Positions 25,500 through 34,634 of a DNA stretch of 64,000 nt are shown here, in pieces; position 1 is the stretch's first letter; every line of letters starts with the position of its first letter. The notes beneath the pieces were generated by a model. The model had not been told where the DNA came from and did no database searches. It saw only the letters and a program-made list of their open reading frames with translations. This DNA comes from Lientehia hominis (GTDB lineage Bacteria; Bacillota; Clostridia; Lachnospirales; Lachnospiraceae). The translations under genes were made by a program, and so were the position numbers. The stretch is from the NCBI RefSeq assembly GCF_021044755.1, contig NZ_JAJNOR010000002.1, positions 1-64,000 on the forward strand, given 5' to 3'.

Positions 25500-25529
25500 G
25501 ACAAAAAGTATGTGTGTACACATTTTGTC
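25500..25529. promoter_or_regulatory. Imperfect palindrome upstream of the beta-glucoside PTS gene
   Basis: GACAAAA and TTTTGTC flank a centre containing TGTGTGTACACA, giving a 30-base imperfect palindrome about 60-90 bases before the PTS start. It is a candidate operator for a repressor of the PTS operon, which has no regulator gene beside it. Confidence 0.4.
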
Positions 25530-25598
25530 CTCTGCTGCTCCTACAAAGTAAGTGTGCCGCTATCATGGAAGTTTTATGTATATCTTTACAGAAATTAA

Positions 25599-25631
25599 AA
25601 TACCCGGAATCCCAACGGTCCCGGGTATTTC
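25599..25631 (-). terminator. Terminator of the 95-aa membrane protein gene
   Basis: On the minus strand AAATACCCGG and CCGGGTATTT are perfect ten-base arms around GACCGTTGGGATT, followed by TAATTTC. It lies about 75 bases past the stop at 25706. An attenuator role for the PTS operon downstream is possible but less likely. Confidence 0.6.
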
Positions 25632-25705
25632 TAATAAGGATTTGAAAAATCTCGATATCTGGAACAGATTTAGTTTGAAAAACCAATCGAACTCCAAAGA
25701 TTTAT

Positions 25706-25993
25706 TTACAATGGCGGCAATTCATCATCCGCCGTTCTGACAATCAAAAGATTTTCATCCATTGAATTTTTTTGATTTTTAACCGCTTCTAAAATATCCT
25801 CCTGGTTTTTTCTGGCTATAAGATCAGGCAGAGCAATCACGTATATATACCCCATAAATCCAATCAAAAGGCAGATTGCAAAGGAATGAATACTAGTATC
25901 ATAGCCCTTCGCAAACGCCACCTTCTGCATTAAATTTGCCATTACGATGTCAATAATTAAAGCTACTATCAATGTACTTATTATTATAGCCAT
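25706..25993 (-). CDS. Small membrane protein of unknown function
   Basis: A 95-aa protein with two hydrophobic helices (about 2-25 and 38-58) and a charged tail rich in lysine and glutamate (60-80). I do not recognise a family. AAAGGGG precedes the start. It lies between the DUF6273 protein gene and its own terminator, 123 bases from the former, and may be co-transcribed with it. Confidence 0.6.
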   Translation of the reverse strand: MAIIISTLIVALIIDIVMANLMQKVAFAKGYDTSIHSFAICLLIGFMGYIYVIALPDLIARKNQEDILEAVKNQKNSMDENLLIVRTADDELPPL

Positions 25994-26115
25994 TTTCTAA
26001 TCCCCTTTATTTATTATTACAACAATGTTCTTTTAGGTCTGCACTTGTCAGAGACAGACTGGACTTCGCTACAAAATCATTTCCGCAGAATTAAAATTTA
26101 ATCGATATATGGACA

Positions 26116-28038
26116 TTACATTTCTGAAAACTGATTCACATCAATCCATAAGGCAGGGCGGACCCCCGAATCTGACCAACAATTAATTCCACCTTCATTG
26201 ATAGAGCCATCTGCAGAAACATAGGCATAACCTATATTGTTGGGTGAACGTAACCACCATAAGCAGGAACTATCTGAATACGAATACATACCTTGTTCGT
26301 TAGTATAGGCTGTTGCTCTGGATATTCTTTCTTCATTTGTAAGAAAATATTTTTCTGCCTCCTCTATGCTCAGTAAAAACACCTTATCTACTGTATTTCC
26401 GCCCCCCACAGTGACATGATTTTTGTAAACTTGATTCTTTACAGATACTGGCGAAATCATTTCTTTTTCATCGTCTACAAAAGAAATATTTATAAAATCT
26501 TGATTCAGCCAACTGCGAAGAGAACTATCTCCCCAATACTCTACTTCACGAAAAGCACTATCCATTTGTTTAAAATCCAGCACATATTCACTAACAACAA
26601 GAATCTTATCCTGATCCCTGTCCAATATCCGCCACTCAATTATCTCCGGTCCATTGTTTAAATCGTTATCCTGCTCATAATGTCCAAACCGAACATGACA
26701 CCCCACCTGTAAAAAGTCTTTTCCATACGCAAGCTTTTCAGCATCTTTATAATCTCCCAAAGATATCAGAAGCCGCTGTGCCTCCGCAAAATTGCCTTCC
26801 TCGCACAAGCTCAGTGCTCTGTCGTAATCCATGCCTTTTTGTGCGAACTCTGCCTCTTCTGCGGAATTTTTATAATCATTCAATTCCAAAAAAATCTCAT
26901 GGGCTTCTGCGTAGTTTCCCTCCTCGCTCAAATTCTTTGCATTGTTATATTTTTCTTCTATCCCCGCAGATTCCGCCTCCTCTGCGGCTTTCACAGAATC
27001 CTTGTAGTCTCCCAGCTCAAGAAATGCCTTCTGGGCTTCGATATACTGTCCATTATCATAAAAAGCCCTGGCCCTATTATATTTTTCATCAAGCTCACTG
27101 ATATGTGCATTCTCTGCCTGCTCCGCCGCGTCTTTATAGCCGCCCAATGCCAAAAACGCTGCCTGGGCCTTTGAATATGCCCCCTCCTCTAAAAATACAT
27201 AAGCTTCTTTATACGCCCTGGCGTTCTTAACAAAAGGAACCACTACTCTGCTAACAATAATCACCGCTATAATTATAAAACATGCTGCTATTGCAGATAC
27301 CCATATGACTTTTTTCCTCTTTCTTGTCCGAGCTTTTTCAACGGCCGCTTTTTCCTGAGCCACTTTTTCATCAGCTTTCTGTTTCTCAATTAAAAGCCGC
27401 TCTTCCTCCTCCAGACGAAGTTCTTTTGCCTTTACCAGATTATCCCGGTTCATCGCTTTTTGCAGTTCATTCAGAGAATGACCACAGCGATGACACACCG
27501 GTTCACCCACATGATTATAGGCGCTGCAAGTACATTGCCACAAATCTTCAAATTTAATCGGACAAGTAAATCCATTTGTATTGGTCTCCAGCCGGTACTG
27601 TTTAACAAGCTCTATGTCTCCCAATTCTTTTATCAGCAGAGAAGGGACAGGAAACGTCCTCCAGACTTTTTCTGAAGAATTCCAGACACTGTTATCTATA
27701 AATATCACTTCATTTACTGAAACAGAAAATGCCCTAGCAGACGCATCAGATAATATGATTGGAGACTGCTGACCAAATTCGGCATCGCGGCACACATCTA
27801 AGTCAAGATACTGGTATACGACCGCCTTCCCCAAAGGTCTCTCAGCAGCATCAAACGATATAACTTTTGCTTTCACCGCTTTTATTTTTATGGAAACTAA
27901 ACTGCGCAGTTTTAACTGCACCAGAACTCTTCCGGTTTTATTGTCTTTCAGCAAAGCCCCTGCCGCTATCATGATTGGAGAATTCTGTACATAAAGATTT
28001 TCCGGAAGGCTAAAAAGCCTTGTATAACGTTCACTCAT
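26116..28038 (-). CDS. Zinc-ribbon / membrane / TPR-like repeat / DUF6273 protein
   Basis: A 640-aa protein from the ATG at 28038. The order is an N-terminal beta-rich domain (about 1-155), a zinc ribbon with C169, C171, C182 and C185, a charged helix (190-243) and a membrane helix (244-269). Four TPR-like repeats of about 44 residues follow (276-440; consensus YNxAxxLxEEGNYxEAxxxFLELGDYKDS), and then a C-terminal DUF6273 domain (about 447-640; WLRSPN and VRPALWI are its marks). The topology suggests a cytoplasmic zinc-binding front and an extracellular repeat/DUF6273 part. The function is unknown. Similar multidomain proteins are common in gut Clostridia. The spacing of GGAGG to this ATG is long (14 bases). 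Confidence 0.75.
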   Translation of the reverse strand: MSERYTRLFSLPENLYVQNSPIMIAAGALLKDNKTGRVLVQLKLRSLVSIKIKAVKAKVISFDAAERPLGKAVVYQYLDLDVCRDAEFGQQSPIILSDASARAFSVSVNEVIFIDNSVWNSSEKVWRTFPVPSLLIKELGDIELVKQYRLETNTNGFTCPIKFEDLWQCTCSAYNHVGEPVCHRCGHSLNELQKAMNRDNLVKAKELRLEEEERLLIEKQKADEKVAQEKAAVEKARTRKRKKVIWVSAIAACFIIIAVIIVSRVVVPFVKNARAYKEAYVFLEEGAYSKAQAAFLALGGYKDAAEQAENAHISELDEKYNRARAFYDNGQYIEAQKAFLELGDYKDSVKAAEEAESAGIEEKYNNAKNLSEEGNYAEAHEIFLELNDYKNSAEEAEFAQKGMDYDRALSLCEEGNFAEAQRLLISLGDYKDAEKLAYGKDFLQVGCHVRFGHYEQDNDLNNGPEIIEWRILDRDQDKILVVSEYVLDFKQMDSAFREVEYWGDSSLRSWLNQDFINISFVDDEKEMISPVSVKNQVYKNHVTVGGGNTVDKVFLLSIEEAEKYFLTNEERISRATAYTNEQGMYSYSDSSCLWWLRSPNNIGYAYVSADGSINEGGINCWSDSGVRPALWIDVNQFSEM

Positions 28039-28228
28039 ATACTGCTTCACTTCCTCCCCCAAAAATTAATCAACTATAGGATATAGACATTTAATTACAA
28101 ATAACATACACATTTCGACTATGTTAATAATATAATATCACAGAATTCATGATATATCTATTCAAATATAAACAAGTGTTTCTCTTCTTAAAAGCATCAC
28201 ACTTTTAGATTTAAGCAAAATGAAAGTC

Positions 28229-28266
28229 AAAAAAAGCCCCGGAAATCCACATTTCCGAGGCTTTTA
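28229..28266 (-). terminator. Terminator of the str operon (after tuf)
   Basis: On the minus strand AAAAGCCTCGGAAA pairs with TTTCCGGGGCTTTT with one wobble, loop TGTGGA, followed by TTT. It is placed about 30 bases past the tuf stop. Confidence 0.88.
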
Positions 28267-28294
28267 GTTCACTTATATAATCTTACAAATTAAA

Positions 28295-29482
28295 TTACTC
28301 GATGATGGTAGCAACACGGCCTGAACCAACGGTACGTCCGCCTTCACGGATAGCAAAGGTAAGACCCTGCTCCATAGCGATGGGATGAATCAGTTCGATG
28401 GTCATCTCTACGTTGTCGCCAGGCATGCACATCTCGACACCTTCAGGAAGGTTGCATACGCCGGTCACATCGGTTGTTCTGAAATAGAACTGAGGTCTGT
28501 AGTTATTGAAGAAGGGGGTATGACGGCCGCCTTCATCTTTGGTCAGTACGTAAACCTGAGCAGTAAATTTCTTATGGCAGGTTACGGAACCGGGTTTAGC
28601 CAAAACCTGACCTCTTTCAATCTCATTTCTCTGAACGCCACGAAGCAGAGCGCCAATGTTATCGCCAGCCTGGCCTTCGTCCAGAAGCTTGTGGAACATC
28701 TCAACACCGGTACAAACTACTTTTCTGTTCTCATCCTTCAGACCAACAATCTCTACTTCGTCAGATACATGGATAACACCACGCTCTACTCTACCAGTAG
28801 CAACCGTACCACGGCCTGTGATGGAGAAGATATCCTCAACAGGCATCAGGAAAGGCTTGTCGGTTTCACGCTGAGGATCGGGAATATAGCTGTCTACTGT
28901 ATCCATCAGCTCCATGATCTTGTCGCCCCAAGGGCCCATGGGATCTTCCAGAGCTTTCAGAGCAGAACCCTTGATGATGGGGCAGTCTGTGAAATCATAC
29001 TCTTCAAGCTGCTCGGTAACTTCCATCTCAACCAGCTCAATCAGCTCTTCGTCATCTACCATATCGCATTTGTTCAGGAATACGATAATGTAGGGCACGC
29101 CTACCTGACGGGACAGAAGGATGTGCTCCTTTGTCTGAGCCATAACGCCGTCAGTTGCAGCTACAACCAGGATAGCACCGTCCATCTGAGCAGCACCGGT
29201 GATCATGTTCTTTACATAGTCCGCATGTCCGGGGCAGTCAACGTGTGCATAATGTCTATTTGCCGTCTGATACTCTACATGAGCGGTAGAAATTGTGATA
29301 CCACGCTCTCTCTCTTCGGGAGCCTTATCGATATTTTCAAAGTCTACTTTCTCATTACCGGCAACTCTCTCTGCCAGAACCCTTGTGATTGCAGCAGTCA
29401 GAGTGGTTTTACCATGGTCAACATGTCCGATCGTACCAATGTTGCAATGGGGCTTTGATCTGTCAAATTTTGCTTTAGCCAT
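28295..29482 (-). CDS. tuf: Translation elongation factor Tu
   Basis: EF-Tu of 395 aa and normal length. The G1 loop is GHVDHGKT (19-26), with DCPGHADY, NKCDMVDD and the domain 2/3 sequences GRVERGVIHVSDEVEIVG and ending VGSGRVATIIE. It carries aminoacyl-tRNA to the ribosome as a GTPase. It is the last gene of the str operon and also has its own near-consensus promoter in the 116-base gap after fusA, which would give it extra expression. The start follows AAGGAGG. Confidence 0.99.
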   Translation of the reverse strand: MAKAKFDRSKPHCNIGTIGHVDHGKTTLTAAITRVLAERVAGNEKVDFENIDKAPEERERGITISTAHVEYQTANRHYAHVDCPGHADYVKNMITGAAQMDGAILVVAATDGVMAQTKEHILLSRQVGVPYIIVFLNKCDMVDDEELIELVEMEVTEQLEEYDFTDCPIIKGSALKALEDPMGPWGDKIMELMDTVDSYIPDPQRETDKPFLMPVEDIFSITGRGTVATGRVERGVIHVSDEVEIVGLKDENRKVVCTGVEMFHKLLDEGQAGDNIGALLRGVQRNEIERGQVLAKPGSVTCHKKFTAQVYVLTKDEGGRHTPFFNNYRPQFYFRTTDVTGVCNLPEGVEMCMPGDNVEMTIELIHPIAMEQGLTFAIREGGRTVGSGRVATIIE

Positions 29483-29566
29483 TTTAAAAGTCCTCCTTAA
29501 AATTTGCCCTGACGGGCCTCTCTCATTTTATTATTATTTCGTTTCGATGTTTCATAGCTGAGTATC

Positions 29567-29595
29567 ATTATATTGCAAAACCATAGGTTTTTCAA
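29567..29595 (-). promoter_or_regulatory. Internal promoter of tuf
   Basis: On the minus strand TTGAAA (29590-29595) and TATAAT (29567-29572) are exactly 17 bases apart. The site begins a few bases past the fusA stop, and transcription would start near 29560, about 78 bases before tuf. Confidence 0.8.
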
Positions 29596-29598
29596 GCC

Positions 29599-31716
29599 TT
29601 ATTTGCCTCTTTCGGCAAGAACTTTTTCCTGTACGCTCTTCGGAACCTGCTCATATTTTTCAAAGAACATGGAGTAAGCCGCACGTCCCTGAGTCTTGGA
29701 ACGAAGGTCCGTAGCGTAACCGAACATCTCGGCCAGGGGAACAAAGCCCTTGATCAGCTTGGAACCGTTGACATCTTCAAACGCCTCGATACGTCCGCGG
29801 CGGGAGTTGATGTCGCCGATCACATCACCCATGTAATCTTCAGGTGTGGTAACCTCTACTCTCATGATAGGCTCGAGAAGCACCGCTCCGCCCTTCTGCA
29901 TCGCATCCTTAAACGCCATGGAACCGGCGATCTTGAATGCCATTTCGGAAGAGTCGACCTCATGGTAGGAGCCGTCGTATACGGTTGCCTTGATGCCCAG
30001 CACTTCAAATCCGCCTAAGATACCGGATTTGGAAGCCTCGCGGATACCCGCGTCAACAGCGGGAATATATTCCTTGGGAATCGCGCCGCCGACCACTGCG
30101 GAAGTGAACTCATAAGTTTTCTCAGAGTTGGCGTCCATGGGCTCGAAACGAACCTTACAATGGCCGTACTGGCCGCGGCCGCCGGACTGCTTCGCATACT
30201 TGCTGTCGACTTCAACGGTCTTGGTAAAGCCTTCTTTATAGGCAACCTGAGGTTTTCCTACATTTGCTTCTACTTTGAATTCACGAAGCAAACGATCAAC
30301 GATGATTTCCAGATGCAGCTCGCCCATACCTGCGATAATGGTCTGGCCGGTTTCCTTATTAGTGGAAACGCGGAAGGTGGGATCCTCTTCTGCGAGTTTT
30401 GCAAGAGCTTCGCCCATCTTATCCTGACCGGCTTTCGTCTTGGGTTCAATGGCAATATCGATAACGGGCTCCGGGAACTCCATGGACTCCAGGATGACCG
30501 GATGCTGTTCGTCACAGATCGTATCGCCTGTAGAAGTCATTTTGAATCCTACCGCCGCCGCAATGTCACCGGAATATACCTTTTCCAGCTCCATCCTCTT
30601 GTTTGCATGCATCTGCAGAATACGGCCCACACGCTCTTTTTTGCCTTTTGTGGCATTGAGCACATAAGAACCGGAATTCATGGTGCCTGAATACACACGG
30701 AAGAAAGCCAGCTTGCCTACAAAGGGATCGGCCATGATCTTAAACGCCAGTGCCGCAAAAGGCTCTTCATCGGAAGAATGTCTTTCAATCTCGTTGCCTT
30801 CCATGTCGGTTCCCTTGATAGCGGGGATATCCGTAGGAGCGGGCATATACTCGACAACAGCATCCAGAAGCTTCTGTACGCCCTTGTTCCGATATGCGGT
30901 TCCGCACAGCACGGGGATGATCTCCACAGAAATCGTGGCCTTTCTCAAAGCTTTTTTCAAATCCTCATTGGACGGTTCCTCGCCCTCCAGGTATTCCATC
31001 ATCAGGTCGTCGTCTGTCTCACAGATGGCTTCCACCATCGCGGTCCTGTATTCTGCGGCCTTTTCCTTCATATCTTCGGGAATCGCCTCAACCGCAACAT
31101 CTTCGCCCTTGTCGTCATTGTAGATATAAGCCTGCATTTCAAACAGGTCGATGACTCCCTTGAAGTCATCTTCTTTCCCGATGGGAAGCTGAACCGGCAC
31201 TGCGTTGTGGCCGAGACGGGTCTTGATCATCTCTACCGCATTGTAGAAATTCGCACCCATGATATCCATTTTGTTGATGAATGCCATTCGGGGCACGTTA
31301 TACTTATCAGCCTGACGCCATACAGTTTCTGACTGAGGTTCCACACCGCCCTTTGCACAGAACACGCCTACGGCGCCATCCAGCACGCGCAGGGAACGCT
31401 CTACCTCAACGGTAAAGTCAACATGTCCGGGAGTATCAATGATATTGATACGGTGCTCCAGAGCACCCGGCATCTTATTGTTTTCTTTTTCCAGAGTCCA
31501 GTGGCAGGTGGTGGCTGCAGAGGTAATGGTGATACCTCTCTCCTGTTCCTGCTCCATCCAGTCCATGGTAGCTGTGCCCTCGTGGGTATCGCCAATCTTG
31601 TAGTTTACGCCCGTGTAGTACAGGATACGTTCTGTCAGAGTGGTCTTACCCGCATCGATATGAGCCATGATACCAATGTTCCTGGTCCTCTCCAATGGAT
31701 ATTCTCTTCCAGCCAA
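29599..31716 (-). CDS. fusA: Translation elongation factor G
   Basis: EF-G of 705 aa: G1 AHIDAGKT (18-25), DTPGHVDFT, NKMDIMG, then domains II-V ending MFFEKYEQVPKSVQEKVL. It drives translocation on the ribosome. The start codon is TTG, after AAAAGGAGG; the protein begins MAGREYPLERTRNIG. The gap to rpsG is 15 bases. Nothing unusual is seen in length or motifs. Confidence 0.99.
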   Translation of the reverse strand: MAGREYPLERTRNIGIMAHIDAGKTTLTERILYYTGVNYKIGDTHEGTATMDWMEQEQERGITITSAATTCHWTLEKENNKMPGALEHRINIIDTPGHVDFTVEVERSLRVLDGAVGVFCAKGGVEPQSETVWRQADKYNVPRMAFINKMDIMGANFYNAVEMIKTRLGHNAVPVQLPIGKEDDFKGVIDLFEMQAYIYNDDKGEDVAVEAIPEDMKEKAAEYRTAMVEAICETDDDLMMEYLEGEEPSNEDLKKALRKATISVEIIPVLCGTAYRNKGVQKLLDAVVEYMPAPTDIPAIKGTDMEGNEIERHSSDEEPFAALAFKIMADPFVGKLAFFRVYSGTMNSGSYVLNATKGKKERVGRILQMHANKRMELEKVYSGDIAAAVGFKMTSTGDTICDEQHPVILESMEFPEPVIDIAIEPKTKAGQDKMGEALAKLAEEDPTFRVSTNKETGQTIIAGMGELHLEIIVDRLLREFKVEANVGKPQVAYKEGFTKTVEVDSKYAKQSGGRGQYGHCKVRFEPMDANSEKTYEFTSAVVGGAIPKEYIPAVDAGIREASKSGILGGFEVLGIKATVYDGSYHEVDSSEMAFKIAGSMAFKDAMQKGGAVLLEPIMRVEVTTPEDYMGDVIGDINSRRGRIEAFEDVNGSKLIKGFVPLAEMFGYATDLRSKTQGRAAYSMFFEKYEQVPKSVQEKVLAERGK

Positions 31717-31731
31717 GGGATTTTCCTCCTT

Positions 31732-32202
31732 TTAGAATCTGTAATGCGCAAATGCTTTGTTCGCTTCTGCCATCTTGTGCATGTCTTCTTTTTTCTTTAC
31801 GGCTGCACCTGTGTTGTTGGCGGCATCCATAAGTTCATTTGCCAGTCTCTCCATCTGAGTCTTCTCGCCTCTCTTGCGGGAGTAGAGAGTGATCCAGCGC
31901 AGAGCCAGCGCCTGACGTCTTTCCGGCTTAACTTCGATGGGAACCTGATAGGTTGCGCCGCCGATACGCTTTGCCTTTACTTCGAGCACAGGCATAATAT
32001 TGTTCATTGCCTCTTCAAATACTTCGATCGCAGGCTTGCCTGTCTTTTCGGCAACCTTGTCAAACGCTCCGTATACGATCTTCTGAGCAACACCCTTCTT
32101 GCCGTCTAACATCATATTGTTGATTAACTTCGTAACAACCTTATTGTTGTAAAGCGGGTCTGCTAACACATCTCTTTTTTGGGTATGTCCTTTACGTGGC
32201 AC
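31732..32202 (-). CDS. rpsG: 30S ribosomal protein S7
   Basis: S7 of 156 aa: MPRKGHTQKRDVLADPLY, then NNIMPVLEVKAKRIGGATYQVP and ending KMAEANKAFAHYRF. It binds 16S rRNA in the 30S head. The start codon is GTG with AAGGAGG upstream. The 154-base gap to rpsL has no clear promoter that I can name, so it is read from the rpsL promoter. Confidence 0.99.
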   Translation of the reverse strand: MPRKGHTQKRDVLADPLYNNKVVTKLINNMMLDGKKGVAQKIVYGAFDKVAEKTGKPAIEVFEEAMNNIMPVLEVKAKRIGGATYQVPIEVKPERRQALALRWITLYSRKRGEKTQMERLANELMDAANNTGAAVKKKEDMHKMAEANKAFAHYRF

Positions 32203-32356
32203 GTTACTTCCCTCCTTAATTAATAAATTAAATCCTCGGTACTCACACGTTTTGTATGTTCGCGCTCGGTCTGGATAACTATTTCGAACCCGTCTTACAG
32301 GGAAAAATATGCTACATTCCGTGCACTAATACAAATCAATGCTGACTTTGATCACC

Positions 32357-32770
32357 TTACTTTTTCGGTCTCTTCGCGCCGTATTTGGAACGGGCCTGAC
32401 GTCTGTTTGCAACGCCTGCCGTATCAAGTGTTCCTCTTACGATATGGTATCTGGTACCGGGTAAATCCTTTACCCTGCCGCCTCTGATGAGCACAACACT
32501 ATGCTCCTGAAGGTTGTGGCCTTCTCCGGGGATATAGCTTGTAACTTCGATACCATTTGAAAGACGTACTCTGGCGATCTTTCTCAGTGCTGAGTTAGGC
32601 TTCTTGGGGGTAGCCGTCTTAACTGCTGTGCAGACGCCTCTCTTCTGAGGAGCCGCCTCATCAGTCGCTCTCTTCTTTAAAGAGTTATATCCCTTTAACA
32701 ATGCGGGAGCGGTTGCCTTCTTTGCAGATGTCTGTCTACCCTTTCTTACTAACTGGTTGAATGTGGGCAT
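32357..32770 (-). CDS. rpsL: 30S ribosomal protein S12
   Basis: S12 of 137 aa starting MPTFNQLVRKGRQ at the ATG at 32770, which follows CAGGAGG; the longer frame is not the gene start. The decoding-site segments PKKPNSALRK and IPGEGHNLQEHS are intact, with lysines at the positions linked to streptomycin resistance when changed. It is the first gene of the str operon. Confidence 0.99.
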   Translation of the reverse strand: MPTFNQLVRKGRQTSAKKATAPALLKGYNSLKKRATDEAAPQKRGVCTAVKTATPKKPNSALRKIARVRLSNGIEVTSYIPGEGHNLQEHSVVLIRGGRVKDLPGTRYHIVRGTLDTAGVANRRQARSKYGAKRPKK

Positions 32771-32849
32771 GTTTTTCACCTCCTGTAATATTGGTAAATT
32801 TCTGATTTTCGTGCACAAAAACTGCATACGTTTTTATGCACGCCATATT

Positions 32850-32878
32850 ATTATATATAGGGAAGTTCTGATTGTCAA
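32850..32878 (-). promoter_or_regulatory. Consensus promoter of the str operon
   Basis: On the minus strand TTGACA (32873-32878) and TATAAT (32850-32855) are both perfect, with a 17-base spacer. Transcription would start near 32843, giving an rpsL leader of about 70 bases that contains a small hairpin (32824-32839, GCATA/TATGC arms). Confidence 0.92.
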
Positions 32879-32921
32879 GATAAATATGGGAAATCCCCTG
32901 TAAAATCAAGGCAATCCGTAC

Positions 32922-33668
32922 TCATCGGAGCCTTTCGTCCTCATATCGGGCCATGGTCTGAAGGCATTGCCTGAGCTGACGATACCGCCCTTCCAGCGGC
33001 CCCTCCGGTATTTCCACATCGACTGCCAGGGCAAGACCGTCGATCATCTCATCGTCCAGCTCCTCCCTCATCGATTCCAGGATCACAGCTTTGGACTCAA
33101 AGGTACGCGCCTCCAGGAAATCCAGGAATCTGGGGCTTACGCTCTCCGCCTCGTCCTGATGGCCCGCCGCCTGGGCTACCTCATCAGTCAGAGATTCCCA
33201 CAGCTCATCCTCTTCCTTTTCCGCGCGCCCCGCTCTGGGTATCACGACGCTTTCCTGATCTGACAGCAGTTCCGCTTCTCCGTAGTCCTCCAGATCACAG
33301 ATTCCGTCCTCTGGTTCAGTACCGCCGCCTTCCCTGTTCCCGGATTTCCACGTTTCCAGCCTGGATTCCCTTTCTTTTTCCCTTAAGATTTCCTGTCCCG
33401 CATCCCTGCGTCCGTTCTTGTCCGTTTCCTCCGGCGAAGTGACCAATTCAAATCTGTACTTCTGGGATACCTTGGGATATTTATCAGAATCCACTTCACT
33501 GACGAACATATCTAATGGCCTCGCAAATATACGGAAATCTCCGTACAGGGCCTGATAGACCACCAAAGTCTCTCCCGTTTCAGAGTGTTCCGCGATTGCC
33601 ACGATCTGATACATCTTATTTTTAAAATGCCTGTAAAACTCTCCCGGTTTCGGTATTCTTTCTGCCAT
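32922..33668 (-). CDS. DUF1653-domain protein
   Basis: A 248-aa protein. Residues 1-70 form the DUF1653 domain (GEFYRHFKNKMYQIVAIAEHSETGE in parts, VVYQALYGDFRIFARPLDMF), a small SH3-like fold of unknown function. The remaining 170 residues are acidic, low in conservation and partly helical. It is upstream of the str promoter in the same direction and probably separate from it. No partner is evident. Confidence 0.8.
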   Translation of the reverse strand: MAERIPKPGEFYRHFKNKMYQIVAIAEHSETGETLVVYQALYGDFRIFARPLDMFVSEVDSDKYPKVSQKYRFELVTSPEETDKNGRRDAGQEILREKERESRLETWKSGNREGGGTEPEDGICDLEDYGEAELLSDQESVVIPRAGRAEKEEDELWESLTDEVAQAAGHQDEAESVSPRFLDFLEARTFESKAVILESMREELDDEMIDGLALAVDVEIPEGPLEGRYRQLRQCLQTMARYEDERLR

Positions 33669-33856
33669 ATCCGTTCTGTCTCCTCTCCTGACGGCTTCCG
33701 GAGGCTGTGCCCCGGAACTTTACCTGCTTTCCCATTTTACTCTAATCCTCCATCTCCGTCAATCAAAAGGTCCGTCCAGGCCTCGCTTGACATCCCGTCC
33801 GCCTGTTGCTATAGTGAATTTGTCAAATCCATGGATTATCCTGAAAGGAGCTGCCG

Positions 33857-34597
33857 ATGAAGATCATGCGCCTCGACAAATTCCTGGCCGATTCCGGCCT
33901 TGGTACCCGCAGCCAGGTAAAACTGCTTATAAAAAAAGGACTTATTTCTATAAACGGTGAAACCGGAGGAAAGCCGGAGCAGAAGATCGACGCAGAACAA
34001 GACAGGATCTTCTGCCAGGATAAGCCTGTATCTTCTGTGTGTTCCTTCTATTATTATATGTTAAACAAACCAGCAGGCTATGTCTCCGCCACCGATGACA
34101 ATACCGCACCTACCGTCCTCTCACTCCTAAAAGACGCTCCCGGCAAAAACCTTTTTCCCGCCGGCCGTCTGGACAAGGATACGACAGGACTTCTGCTCAT
34201 CACCAACGACGGTCCTCTGGCCCACCGCCTTCTGTCTCCTAAAAATCATGTGGATAAAACATATTTTGTCCGGGTATCCGGTATCGTCACCTCAAGGGAG
34301 CTTCAGCTTTTGGAGGCCGGACTGGACATAGGTGAAGAATCTTTCACGCTTCCGGCCAGGGCCCGGCTTATCTCAGTCCTTTTTCCCCAAGAATCAGATG
34401 GTCCTGTCTCGGAGGTGGAGCTGACCATCCATGAAGGAAAATTTCATCAGGTAAAACGTATGTTCCAGGCTGTCGGCATGCCCGTGCTGTACTTAAAACG
34501 CCTTTCCATGGGCAGCCTGAAGCTGGATGCTTCTCTGGCCGAGGGAAGCTACCGCCCTCTCACACCGGAAGAAACAGCGGCGTTAAAAAAGGAGTGA
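33857..34597 (+). CDS. RsuA-family 16S rRNA pseudouridine synthase
   Basis: A 246-aa protein. An S4 RNA-binding domain (1-48, RLDKFLADSGLGTRSQVKLLIKKG in parts) is followed by the catalytic domain. Its nucleophile is D106 in AGRLDKDTTGLLL, followed by HVDKTYFVRVSG and GKFHQVKRMF. By family it makes pseudouridine in small-subunit rRNA. It diverges from DUF1653; GGAG precedes the start. The stop lies inside a hairpin at 34592-34618. Confidence 0.9.
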   Translation: MKIMRLDKFLADSGLGTRSQVKLLIKKGLISINGETGGKPEQKIDAEQDRIFCQDKPVSSVCSFYYYMLNKPAGYVSATDDNTAPTVLSLLKDAPGKNLFPAGRLDKDTTGLLLITNDGPLAHRLLSPKNHVDKTYFVRVSGIVTSRELQLLEAGLDIGEESFTLPARARLISVLFPQESDGPVSEVELTIHEGKFHQVKRMFQAVGMPVLYLKRLSMGSLKLDASLAEGSYRPLTPEETAALKKE

Positions 34598-34618
34598 ACA
34601 GGCACAAGCCGTTCACTC
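34592..34618. terminator. Hairpin at the convergent ends of the RsuA and DUF1934 genes
   Basis: GAGTGAAC and GTTCACTC are perfect arms, extended by GGC/GCC inside with one bulge. It overlaps the RsuA stop codon. It has no strong T-run on either side, so termination may be weak. Confidence 0.5.
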
Positions 34619-34634
34619 TCTAATATCCGCCGCT

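Noticed and set aside
25442..25705. LicT/BglG RAT site in the PTS leader
   Set aside because: No sequence resembling the RAT consensus was found before the hairpin at 25599-25631, which fits better as the terminator of the preceding small gene.
28385..29458. 357-codon plus-strand frame opposite tuf
   Set aside because: A frequent artefact opposite highly biased EF-Tu genes; no ribosome site or family.
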